DNA of 64,000 nucleotides from Sabethes cyaneus (lineage: Eukaryota; Arthropoda; Insecta; Diptera; Culicidae). Under the pieces are notes generated by a model. It was not told where the DNA came from and made no database searches. It saw nothing but the letters and a program-made list of their open reading frames with translations. The number at the start of each line of letters is the position of its first letter. The stretch's first letter is position 1. The DNA lies in NCBI RefSeq assembly GCF_943734655.1, contig NC_071354.1, positions 56,585,544 through 56,649,543 on the forward strand, read 5' to 3'. Positions 34,276 through 44,248 of the stretch are shown here, piece after piece. The position numbers and the translations under genes were made by a program.

Positions 34276-35800
34276 CTGCAAATGGAAAAGCAGAACAGAA
34301 AAACGCATTGATTAGTATAATTATGAGATTCCATTTTTCACGTTTACATTTCTTGCAACAATCGAACGAACGAACAAACGAATAAGCCACCATTTTAACT
34401 GCATCGTCACTGCAGTGCTGATACAAGCTGGAAAACCGATAATTACCGGTCCACCAGGCGGGCGCCATTTCACCTGGCACTCGAGTGGTGCAGCAACAGC
34501 AGGAAACGGGATACGAGGAAAGCAAGTCTACCATCGCCGTCGTCGTGGTGCAATTCGACAACTAAGCTCCATTAGGTGTTCCACCGGACGGAGTTCCCTG
34601 GTGGACCCCGAGCCGTTCGTGGCTTTCTTTCGTTTAACAAAGCAGTTACAATTAGCTTTGACTGTGCCGTCAGCCTGTGTGTAGGGGTAGAGGAAAAAAA
34701 ATGCTTCCGTTCTACCTCGGCTCGGGTGGGGAATAAATTCGGTGGCCATTATTTACACAAGGGTTGATGCAATTTTGCATTCATGAATTTAATTTCAGGT
34801 TTGTAGGTTTAAAGTTCTACCCCATTCTGGCAAATGTTGGATAAATTATACACCGTACTGTACTGTATAGTGAAGTGCCTCGATTAGCTTGCGAAATGGA
34901 TAGTTTGGAATACTTTTTTATATAACTTTCACTGTATGCAATTCCTTTGAAATTGAAATTTGCGATTTTGAATAATTATTTTTTACGGCGCGTTATAACA
35001 TACAATTGGTAGACTGCCAGTAATAATTGTTAGTTTTATCCTGAAACTAATTTTTAGTGTTTCCTGAATTAACTGATGAAATTAATGACGTTTCCATATT
35101 GTTGTTTTTGCTCTTGATACAATTTCTGGAAAAAAGGGTTTTCAGCAGCGTTACCAGACTTCGTTGAGGTGAAATCCGTAGTTTTATCAGCAAAGAAAAG
35201 GGTTTTATTTTCTGTATCGAAATCAATAAAGAGGTAAAATTTAGTCATTTGTTTTATAGTTATTGTCGTTTTTTAACCTCATTACTTTATTAAAACATTA
35301 TGTAGGGTTTATTAAAGCCATTCTAATTTTCATCATTTGTTGAATGGATTTAATGAATACTCCAAAAGCTTTTGTGCTAATTTGACTACAACAACGTAGA
35401 ATAACGACAATGCCTTGCGTGAGTTATTTTCATTTATGAATGACGGAAATTAAAACAAATAGTCGACATTTTCTTCTTCGTCGCACGAAAAAACGTACGA
35501 AATTTGGCTGGTAGGAAATCTTTAATGATAAAACGCATTTAAAGAGACCTCACCTCACTTGGATTGATCGCATATGACAGACAACAAACTAAAGTATTAG
35601 GGAATAACTAGTTTTGCATTGTTCGTCATAAAAATGCTGTATGTTTAATAATTTGTGTTGAATAGGACGGGAATAGGCAATTACGACGAAGCAGCCACAT
35701 ACCCTATACAACGTCAAATGGAATTTTAAGCTAGAAACATTTTGGTTTGTTTGAGGTATCTCTTTTATAAATCTATTTATACCTATAATTTATTTATATA
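34276..35800. other. No gene recognised
   Basis: 34.4-34.8 kb is GC-balanced; 34.8-35.8 kb is AT-rich. Nothing assignable. Confidence 0.4.
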
Positions 35801-35814
35801 AGAGGCTTATGTCT

Positions 35815-35912
35815 GTACTGAAAACCAGGAATCTGACAGGACGTCATAAGAGGCTTATCGGTAACTAAAAACAGGTCCCTGACAGGACGTCACGCTTTCG
35901 TAGCAACGGCTT
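35815..35912 (+). repeat. ~48-bp direct duplication
   Basis: Two adjacent imperfect copies of AAGAGGCTTAT...CTGACAGGACGTCA. The copies differ mainly in the middle. They lie just left of the 13-bp minisatellite. Confidence 0.8.
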
Positions 35913-35937
35913 GTGTATTCTCAGTCACCTCACTAGT

Positions 35938-36776
35938 CGACTGTTGGACTGCTCGATTGCTCAACTGGTTGACTAGACTGGTCGACTGGACTGGTCGATT
36001 AGACTGCTCGATTTGATCGCTCGAATGGACTGCTTAACTGAACTGCTCGACTGAACTATTCGATTCGACTGCTCGACTCAACTGCTTGATTGGACAGATT
36101 GACTAGACTGCTTGACTGAACAGCTCGATTTAACTGCTCGAGCGAACTACTCGACTTAGCTACTCGATTCGACTGCTTGACACATTTGCTTGACCTACTA
36201 CTCGACCCGACTGTTCGACTTAACTGCACGATTAAACTGCTCGACTGGACTGATCAATTCGAATGTTCGACTTAACTGCACGATTCACCTGCTCGACTCA
36301 ATTGTTCGATTCGACGCTCGACTCAACTACTCGATTCAACTGCTTGATTCACTGCTCGACTGGACTACTCGATTCAACTGCTAGAATGACCTGCTTGACT
36401 CAAGTACTCGATTGTACTATTCGAATCGGCTGCTCGACTCAACTACTCAACCCGATTGCTCGATTCAACTGCTCGACTAGACTACTCGATTTGATTGCTC
36501 GACTCAACGGACAGCTTGATTCAACAGCTCGACTAGACTGCTCGACTTAACCACTCAACCCGACTGCTCGACTCAACTACTTGACTTAACTGTTTGATTC
36601 GACAGCTCGATTTAACTGCTCGACTGGACTACTCGAATGAACTGCTCGACTCAACTGTTCGAGTTAACTGCTAGACTGAACCGCTTGACCCGACTGCTTG
36701 ACTCAACTGCTCGACTAGACTACTCGATTCAACTGCGCTCCTAGACTACCCGATTCAACTGCTCGACTGGATCTTA
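35938..36776 (+). repeat. 13-bp minisatellite, ~65 units
   Basis: Tandem units with consensus close to ACTGCTCGACTSA; variants ACTACTCGATTCA and ACTGCTTGATTSA are frequent. Most of the 839 bp parses cleanly into 13-mers with a few 1-4 bp indels. ACTGCTCGACTSA and ACTACTCGATTCA often alternate, which suggests a 26-bp higher-order step in places. Because 13 is not a multiple of three, the open frames across it are fortuitous. Confidence 0.9.
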
Positions 36777-36872
36777 CTGACTATCTAGCAAGCACCGCCG
36801 TGATTCGATCATAAGACGACTGGCTTGCTAGACCAGCATCGTACCTCGAAGCTAACTGGGCGGTATCTAATG
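36770..36872 (-). mobile_element. tRNA-derived SINE fragment, family 2 (copy b)
   Basis: Minus strand: GCCCAGTTAGCTTCGAGGTACG (A-box region), CTGGTCTAGCAAGCCAGTCGTC, GATCGAATCAC (B-box region), then a short body with TAGTCAGTAAGATC. The order matches copies a and c. It lies at the right end of the minisatellite. Confidence 0.55.
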
Positions 36873-38159
36873 ATAGCAAACGATCAAGAATTTTCTAAGC
36901 AACATTTCACTCTAATCAGACTACATAAATGTTGCAAACAGCCAGAAGTTTTTATTCAGTTAAATAAAATCCAATACTACCATAAAAACTATTTGTTTCA
37001 GTTTCCGGCTATGACTCTTCTATGTACAACATCTTAAAGCTATATTATGCAATATAAGAACTCAAAGAACTAATACAAAGATTAAACAACTTCGCAAACA
37101 CTGGCCAATGGAACGTATCCGCAGTTTTCTGAATTCTGGACAGACATTTATATTTTCCGGATCGTAAGATTCGGGCTCAACTAGTATAATATATCTTATG
37201 ATAATTTTCAAAATTCGTTCAAAATATTATTTGATTGCTTCACAAGCTGAATTTCTGGATATTGTAGAGACTTAAATGATGAATGTATTAGGAGGGTATG
37301 AAATGGGGAAGGCAAACGAGAAAGCGACCAACATAGCTTTTGCCAGCCCAAGCTCCTACCTAGCGCCTCCACGTGGCCATACCCGGTAATACCCGATTGA
37401 GTAGCTAAGCTAGGAGGTGCGATGCCGCGTGGTTCCCAGATGCAGACGGCTGAGCCACACGGCCTTGGTAGCAGGTAAGTATAATATGTTATTCTAATTA
37501 TTGGTTTCGTTTTAGCTCATCAAGCACCTCCTATTGTACAATTAAGACTCTAACCGTAACAAGCTTAAATGATGCACATAGAAGTCGTAAGGAAAAATTG
37601 AATTAATTATTGGATATTAGATTGATGATGATGGAATGATGAGATGATGGAAACTGACGCAATTATTTTTCATTCGAAGGATTGATGGTGAGATTGTTCT
37701 ATTTTTCCCATATATGCTTCATTTCATTTTATTGTTAATATTTTATTCATATCGTATATTGCTGGGTACAAGAACACCTATGAAGATTGCGTGAGTTTTT
37801 GCGCATCCTCTTAAAGTAGGTGGTCAACTAACGTACCCAATTCCACAATCGTAAGGACATGGCCAGGTGTATGGTGTACTTACGGGTACATCATATCAGC
37901 CACCCATGATGTGTACGGTTGTCTATGCTATGCTATGCTATGCACACAATTCTCACAGGTTGGTGTGTCTCGGCGATTTTCTCTGTAGCTCAAGTGATGG
38001 TGATCTAATTTCTCATTGCACAATAGGTAAAATACAGATTATTTGAAGCAAATTAGTACATTTTAAATTTATCCATTTCATGCAAATTTGGGAGTTCACT
38101 AAAATTACTTAAGGATGCTTACTCTCAACTTTCGTTAATGATCTTTCATCATTCGTCTT
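36873..38159. other. No gene; partial RTE-5'-like stretch
   Basis: 37320-37490 contains TAGGAGGTGCGATGCCGCG and GCAGACGGCTGAGCC, resembling 4099-4140, probably untranslated retroelement sequence. A TATGC pentamer run is at about 37924-37942. The last about 55 bp (38105-38159) are TC-rich and look like the left part of pyrimidine-rich array 2. Confidence 0.35.
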
Positions 38160-39103
38160 CCAAGTAACAAATGGTTTTATTTAAATTTCAAAAGTTTTAT
38201 TGCAGTATGAATCTTTACCTCTGAATTCATCAAGGTAAGCAATAAGCAATATCAAGATGATATAAGTCAAGAACTACTCATAGCTAGTTACAAAACCATA
38301 ATAACACTGATAAAGCAAGTTTATTGTGGTTGCTTATATTACCACGATAAAACTCGTAGGCTGCGACACATCTCCTATAAACTTACCTTTAGCAGTACAA
38401 TATGGTCGCCAAACAACAATTCATCTAAGCAAACTGTGAGTTACAGAAAGGAAGTTTTTATTAATCGGTTTTCATGTTAAAATGCAAAATTTTGCTAGAA
38501 TGGCTAATCGAAAATATTTATTTTGTTTAAACAACTGGCTTTTAACAATTGCAAAATTTTGATGGCGCGTGAATTTTTGCCATTTATTACAATATACTCG
38601 ATAAAATTTAATGCGCATATGCTGTACAACTACGAAAACTGCTGAAAACTAATTGTATATTCTTTCGGATATTTTATTATGGTTGTTGTAAATCAAATCG
38701 AGCAGGATAATTCTACAGAAAACCTTTACCTTTTCTCCTCATAGCTATATATATTTCAAGTTAATAGAGCAGTCTGGGTGCTTTTTACGCAAGCTTTGTG
38801 CTTTATGGCTTTGTCGAATAAAGCAAAAAGCTTAATTAGATTATGACGGTTGCCGTCAAGCAGCGAAAAGCATAATCGGTTTTATTGCTGCTTTCGGCAG
38901 TGCGTGATGAACCTACTTGAGTTTGGGGCTTTACTCTTCGAGAGGTTATAAAAACATTTTGAAGAGTGTGCTACTTGGTCGGAAGAAAGTTTTATATCGG
39001 TAATCAGAAAATTCTAGTGGAGCTCAAAGTTTTATTAGAGGTTTTATGAAATTGGCCTAGAAAGCCAGTAGAGGAACGTAATAAAAGTTAAATTGCTACT
39101 TGG
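38160..39103. mobile_element. TIR element with CCAAGTAACAA / TTGCTACTTGG ends, 944 bp
   Basis: Starts CCAAGTAACAAATGG and ends AAATTGCTACTTGG. Flanked by CATTCGTCTT (38150-38159) and CATTCGTGTT (39104-39113), a 10-bp direct repeat with one mismatch that fits a target duplication. The interior is AT-rich without transposase coding. It includes another end-like GTGTGCTACTTGG near 38968-38980, so it may be composite. Both flanks are pyrimidine-rich array sequence. Confidence 0.6.
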
Positions 39104-39660
39104 CATTCGTGTTTTTTCGTCTTTCATTTTCTTCCTTTTGCCTCCTTCCAACGATTTGCTGTCATTTTTTATTGTCTCTGCTTGTGTTTTTGGTAGCTTT
39201 TGATAGTCTTGTTCTCATTTGTGTTCCGTTGCGGCATTTTTTGGCGCTATGTGGCTCTCATTTGAAATCGTCTCTTTATCGTCTTTTCTGCATCTATTTT
39301 TAGTCTCTTCGTCGTTTTTGATTATCTCTCTTGCCATTTTTGTCACTTCTTTGATTTTTTCCGGTATTTTTCCATGATATTTTTGCTATCATTTGCTTTT
39401 TCCATCTTCTTTCATCTTTTATTTTCGTCAGCTTTTCGCATACGTACCATCGCTTTTTCGTCATCTTTGCGCTATCTTTTCGCTGCCTCCATCTTTTTGT
39501 CGTCTATTTGCTGTCTGCTCGTCGTTCTTAGGTCGTTTTTCTATCGTCTTTTCATCAACTTTAGATCACATTTTCGTAGCGTGTTCATCATTTTTTTATC
39601 ACTGTTTTTGCGTTTTTTTGTCGCTCTATCAGTGGCAACCAAAACTGCCACAAAAGACGA
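39104..39660 (+). repeat. Pyrimidine-rich diverged array 2
   Basis: TTTTCGTC/TTTTGTCAT-type words as in array 1, same strand bias. It ends near GTGGCAACCAAAACTGCC and CAAAAGACGATCG (39633-39663). The left part was split off by the TIR element at 38160-39103. Confidence 0.75.
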
Positions 39661-40011
39661 TCGTTTAGACGGTCTCAGTGGCCGTGCTCGAAAAAATTCA
39701 AAACACATTCAGCGCATGTAGTTTTACCCCTGGTAGTATTTTTTTATCTGTCAGTCCATGTACATGACTACTGAACTGCTGGCAGTGTTTGTCTTTCTCA
39801 GTTTTCAACCCTTCAAAACAATTCATTCATGCATTGCAGTGCAGAATAATTGCTCGACTAACCTGTCAGTCAATTTTCTTACTCTTGACTGATAGTTTAG
39901 ATCTCAAAGTTTAATTATTTTAAACTGCCTGTTGAATATAAAATCAAAACCTGGTTGAAGAAAATTATTTATTGAGTACCTACATGCTTATCGACTGTGG
40001 AACTATATTTT
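39661..40011. other. No gene recognised
   Basis: About 350 bp of unassigned DNA between array 2 and foldback 2. Confidence 0.4.
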
Positions 40012-40231
40012 TTGGGATGGTTTTCCGGCTTTGCAGTCGTTTGATAGCAGCTAAAACAACGTTTTCCTTCTAATACTCCGACGTTTCGGTGATTTTATTT
40101 CACCTTTATCAAGGTGAACAGCCTTTTTTCCTTGATAGAGGTGAAATAGAATCACCGAAACGTCGGAATATTAGAAGCAAAACGTTATTTTAGCTGCTAT
40201 CAAACGACTGCAAAGCCGAAAAACCATCCCA
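40012..40231. mobile_element. Foldback element 2, ~102-bp arms
   Basis: Arms 40013-40114 and 40130-40231 are almost perfectly complementary around a 15-bp centre. Outer to inner: GGGATGGTTTTCCGGCTTTG, CAGTCGTTTGATAGCAGC, ACGTTTTCCTTCTAATA, CTCCGACGTTTCGGTGA, then the hairpin half and TTATCAAGG. Each arm read outward contains a short hairpin followed by CGAAACGTCGG. A LINE copy starts within about 10 bp of the right end. Confidence 0.9.
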
Positions 40232-40295
40232 GAAAATCGTTAGTTTCAGATTGACAATACGGAGTTCACTTCATCTGTACTAGAAACAGCAAAGA

Positions 40296-41309
40296 ATGAG
40301 CAGCATATTGCTTATTGCATATTGCGACAGAGAATTCGATTTTAAACGTGCTGATTTCGAATCTCTTAACGACGCTATCTCAGCTGTTGATTGGTCCCCA
40401 TTGTATGCAGCGGCGAATGTCAATGTTTCTGTGGAACTTTTGATATCAATTCTTACCCAACTGTTTCGAATTTACGTTCCGCCTCCCCGACCACGACGGA
40501 AGCTACCCTGGTCAAACGGTACACTTAGAAAATTAAAACGCGAAAGAACCGTCGCGCTCCGGAGATATTCTAGAAATCGAAATGCCTTTGCTTAACGTGT
40601 GTTCGCGACAGCGAGCACTAGATATAAAAGCTATAACCGTGCACTGTATGCTCGGTATGTTCGACGTACACAAACAAATCTCAAAAATAACCCAAAACTT
40701 TTCTGGGCATTCGTTAACGACAAACGCAAGGAAAGTGGTCTCCCGTCCACTATGTTTCTTGGCGAAGAGCATGCCGATTCAGTCGACAGTATATGCAATT
40801 TGTTTGCAAAGCACTTTTCGAGCGTGTTTGACGGGGAAATCATCAGCAATCAACAAGTTGAGAGCGCTTTGCAAAATACGCCCTTTGATGTGCTGGACTT
40901 CCACGTGGGTCAGTTCTCCAACATGGATATTGAAGCTGCTATCAGAGGAATTAAACCGTCCGCTGCTGCAGGGCCTGATGGAATCCCTACGCTTGTTTTA
41001 AGAAGATGTGCGGGAGCACTCTGCGAACCATTGCGTTTCGTCTGCAACTGTTCAGTAAGCCAATCTACATTTCCGGACCGTTGGAAGAGCTCGATCATGT
41101 TTCCAGTGTTCAAGAAGGGAGAAAAGCGGAATATCTCTAATTACCGTGGCATAACATCACTAAGCGCAGGATCCAAGCTGTTAGAAACGCTAATCAGTAA
41201 GCAGCTTATACAAGCCGTTAAATCGTACATTTCAACCGATCAGCACGGCTGTTTTCCTGCAAGATCTATTTCCACAAACTTTCACAATTCACGTCACATT
41301 GTATGGTGA
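40296..41309 (+). pseudogene. LINE ORF2, RT fingers and upstream linker
   Basis: A single reading frame broken only by TAA at 40593-40595. It reads the pre-RT linker ('REFDFKRADFESLNDAIS', 'PWSNGTLRKLKRERT', then 'YARYVRRTQTNLKNNPKLFW') and RT motifs 'GIKPSAAAGPDGIPT', 'RWKSSIMFPVFKKG', 'ISNYRGITSLS' and 'STDQHGCFPARSI'. After about 41300 the frame is lost ('HNSRHIVW' is out of frame), and coding continues in a frame one base over. The true protein would have begun well upstream of this truncated copy; the ATG at 40296 is incidental. Neighbouring foldback 2 ends just before the truncation point. Confidence 0.85.
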
Positions 41310-42436
41310 GTATGGACGAAGGCATCCAGGTTGATACCGTTTACACGGATTTGAAATCAGCGTTTGACAGAGTCAATCATAAGATTTTAGTCGCCAAAAT
41401 CGACCGGTTAGGTGCTCCAGCTAGCTTTGTGTAGTGGGTAACATCATATCTCGCTAATCGACGAATGCGTGTGAAACTGGGATCCCACGAATCGAATGAT
41501 TTTGGAAGTGATTCTGGTGTACCACAGGGGAGTAACCTTGGACCGCTACTTTTCTCTATATTCATCAACGATGATTGTTTCGCTATACCCACTGGATGCA
41601 GGATGTTTTACGCTGATGACCTGAAAATTTACTTAAGGGTGAAGTCTATTGAGGATTGCAAGCAGTTACAATGGATGATAGACTTGTTTGTAGATTGGTG
41701 TTCTGCGAATCGCATGGAAATCAGCGTGAAAAAATGTGCAATTATCTCTTACTCTCGTAAAAAGAATCCACTACACTGGCAGTACAGGATTGGGAATGAG
41801 TTGATCGATAGAGTCTCAACCTTCAAGGACCTCGGAATCCTGCTCGACACACAACTTTCGTTTAGAGACCACTACTCTTATATTGTAACAAAGGCTAATC
41901 AGAACCTTGGATTTATCTTCAGGATCTCTAAGGAATTTAACGATCCGTACTGTTTGAGTTCACTGTACTTCTCGCTTGTGCGATCAATACTCGAAACGGC
42001 AGCCGTGGTGTGGAGTCCATATCATGATATCTGGATCAAACGGATCGAAGCTGTTCAGAAAAAAATTATTCGCTACGCTTTGAGGTTTTTGCCTTGGGAT
42101 AGTCCGAACGACCTGCCACCTTACGAAAGTCGATGTGCTCTGCTTGGCATGAATACTTTGGAGAAAAGGCGCGGCATTGCAAGAGCTGTGTTCATTGGAA
42201 AACTCTTAAAAGGCGACATAGATGCTCCTGAAATTTTGAGGCAGATTAATGTGAACGCTGTTCCCCGAAACTTCCGGCTTAGGCAATTTCTCAGGCTAGA
42301 CTTTCATCGAACCGCGTACGCGCAGAACGAACCCATTAGAGGAATGTGTATAGTTTTTAATTTTGTGTTTGGCCAGTTTGACTTTAATGTTGATATCAAT
42401 GTATTCAGAAACCGATTGTACTTGTTTCAATTTTGA
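41310..42436 (+). pseudogene. LINE ORF2, RT palm, thumb and C-terminal domain
   Basis: Coding resumes at about 41310 with 'DEGIQVDTVYTDLKSAFD' (motif A) and meets a nonsense TAG at 41432-41434. It is then open to the stop at 42434-42436: 'SGVPQGSNLGPLLFS' (motif B), 'FINDD', 'MFYADDLKIYLRV' (catalytic YADD intact), 'FKDLGILLDTQLSF', 'SLVRSILETAAVVW', 'IKRIEAVQKKIIRYALRFLPW' and a terminal 'FHRTAYAQNEP'. From 41465 onward the last 323 codons are uninterrupted, making this the best preserved LINE protein segment in the window. Confidence 0.85.
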
Positions 42437-42497
42437 CGATTCAAATAGTTGTAAGTTAATTTATGTAGACCTATGTGTTCGATGAATTATAATATAT

Positions 42498-42514
42498 AAT
42501 AATAATAATAATAA
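42498..42514 (+). repeat. (AAT)n 3' tail of LINE copy B
   Basis: Five to six AAT units about 60 bp after the ORF2 stop, in the position of the CAATA tail of copy A. Confidence 0.8.
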
Positions 42515-42599
42515 TATGAATCATTGAAATTGAATGTGAAATTTCTAAGTACAGCTTAGCGGCCTTTTAATCCAATACCTTTCTGGCATTTAAAATAAG

Positions 42600-43870
42600 A
42601 CAACCAAACTCTTTTTATTGTCGTTTCATCGTTACTTCGTCGTCTTTCTGTCCTATATTCGTCGTCTTTTTTTACGTATTTTGACATCCTTTTGACGCTT
42701 TTTAAATTATTTTTTGCCGTTTTTAGTTGTGTTTATTTTCGTTCGTTTGTGACGGCTTTTTACCATTTTTGTCGGCTGTTTTGTGACTGTTTCGACGCGT
42801 CTTTAATTTCATCGATTTTCTGTCGTATCTCCTTTAGTCCTTTTGTCATGTTTTTTTTTGTGTTTTGTTGCTGTAGCGTCTTTTTGTCATCTTCATCACA
42901 TTTTCATGTTTTTCCGTCGTCTGTTCGTTGTTCTTTAACCTTCGTGTTTGGCCTTTTGCTTTGATTTTTTCGGTGGCTTTTTGACCTTTTTGTCGTTATT
43001 TTTGTTGGTGTTTTGCCATCTATTTGTCATCCTTTTACCATTTCTTCTTCTTTTTTATTGCCCTCTTTTCATAATCTTTTGTCATCATTTCGTCGTTTTT
43101 TGTCGTCTTTTCGTCTATTTTTGGAATGTTAACGTCCGTCGCTTTGTTTGTTGTCAAGACCACAAAAAGCTGTCTTTTTGTCGTTCTGTCGTATATTCGC
43201 TATCTTTTCATCGTCTTTATTGCCTGCTTTGTCGCTTTTTCGAATCATTTTTATCATGTTGTTTATTGTCACTATTTTATTGTCTTTTTATTGCCTCCTC
43301 ATCGCTTTTTCTGTATCTATTAATAGTCATTTCGTAGTTATTATCCTAATTGGCAATTTTTGTTGCTGCTTTGGCGTTATTTTTCGGCGCCTTTTCATCG
43401 TATTTTTACTGTCTTTTGTCCATCGTCTTTTCGCCTACTTATCATCACTTTTCGTCATTTTTCCATCGTCTTTTCGCCGCACCTCCGTTGTCTTTTCGGC
43501 ATCTCATTGTTGACTTTTCGATACCTTTTCGTCGCTTTTTTGTTATCTCTTTGTTGTCTTCTTTTGTATAAGTCGTCTTTTTCGTCATCACTTTGCCATA
43601 CTTCTGTCGCCTTTTGCTATTATTTACGTATTTTCGTTGTCTGTTTTGTTGTTTGTTGACGTCTGCCTTTGGCATTTTTTGATGCTTTTTTCGTTGGCCT
43701 TTGCTGTTTTGACGCCTTTTTGCAACTTTTAAACGACTTTGTTTTCTTTATTGTTTTTAGTTATATTTTATAGCTGTTTTGAGGTCTTTCCTCCCATTTT
43801 CATTTTGTTTCCTTCATATTTTTTCGCTTTTTGTTGACTTTTCTTCGTATTTCCGGCGTTTTCTTCAGTG
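42600..43870 (+). repeat. Pyrimidine-rich diverged array 3
   Basis: Longest of the four arrays, same TTTTCGTC / TTTTGTCAT vocabulary and strand. It includes TTGTTTGTTGTCAAGACCAC (43145-43164), the counterpart of motifs in arrays 1 and 4. Open frames in several phases are low complexity and not genes. Confidence 0.75.
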
Positions 43871-43919
43871 TTACGAAGCCCGCAGTCGTGTGATTTAATT
43901 TTCTAACACACTCTAACAC

Positions 43920-44240
43920 AGTGGTGTCCAGGCATAGGCATGGTGCCGGCCAAACGAGATCACCCCATGATGTCGCGGGCCGCAAATTCCTCTGGTCATT
44001 CCTACGCATAACAAAAAACAAAATATGCAGCAATAAAAACCATTTTCTGCGAATTAGCACAAGATTTAAACCGGAAAGCATTCAGAACTACAAAATGCAC
44101 GAGGCATTACGACTGATTGAAGTGACCCCTGTGTCACCAAAAAAGTTATTCATAAGTCCACCATCTCTCAAATCAGTCCGCGGGCCGCACAAAACATCTT
44201 GAAGGGCCGCATGCGGCCCGCGGGCCACGGTTTGGCCATG
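43920..44240. mobile_element. Small hAT-like element with GC-rich subterminal repeats
   Basis: Left: AGTGGTGTCCAGGC then GGCATGGTGCCGGCCAAACG. Right: GGGCCGCATGCGGCCCGCGG and CACGGTTTGGCCATG. The 8-bp TCTAACAC at 43912-43919 and 44241-44248 is a candidate target duplication, although the left flank itself contains tandem CTAACACA. The GGCCGCATGCGGCC, GGCCAAAC and CGCGGGCC words are typical of a widespread hAT-type non-autonomous family. The two ends are not a clean inverted pair, so termini are approximate. Confidence 0.6.
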
Positions 44241-44248
44241 TCTAACAC

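Larger units (their letters stand above)
40240..42520 (+). mobile_element. Non-LTR retrotransposon, L2/CR1-like group, copy B (5'-truncated)
   Basis: Starts in the linker between endonuclease and reverse transcriptase, so the endonuclease is absent, as expected from incomplete reverse transcription. It carries the whole RT and C-terminal domain on one strand and ends in (AAT)n. It is a relative of copy A (same motifs and domain order) but diverged enough that they are probably different subfamilies. Copy B keeps the 'VFKKGEKRNISNYRGI' region that copy A has lost. Few lesions: two nonsense codons and one frameshift. Confidence 0.9.

Noticed and set aside
36190..36550. Frames rich in LNCSTGL/LDST repeats
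   Set aside because: Product of a 13-bp minisatellite, which shifts frame every unit.
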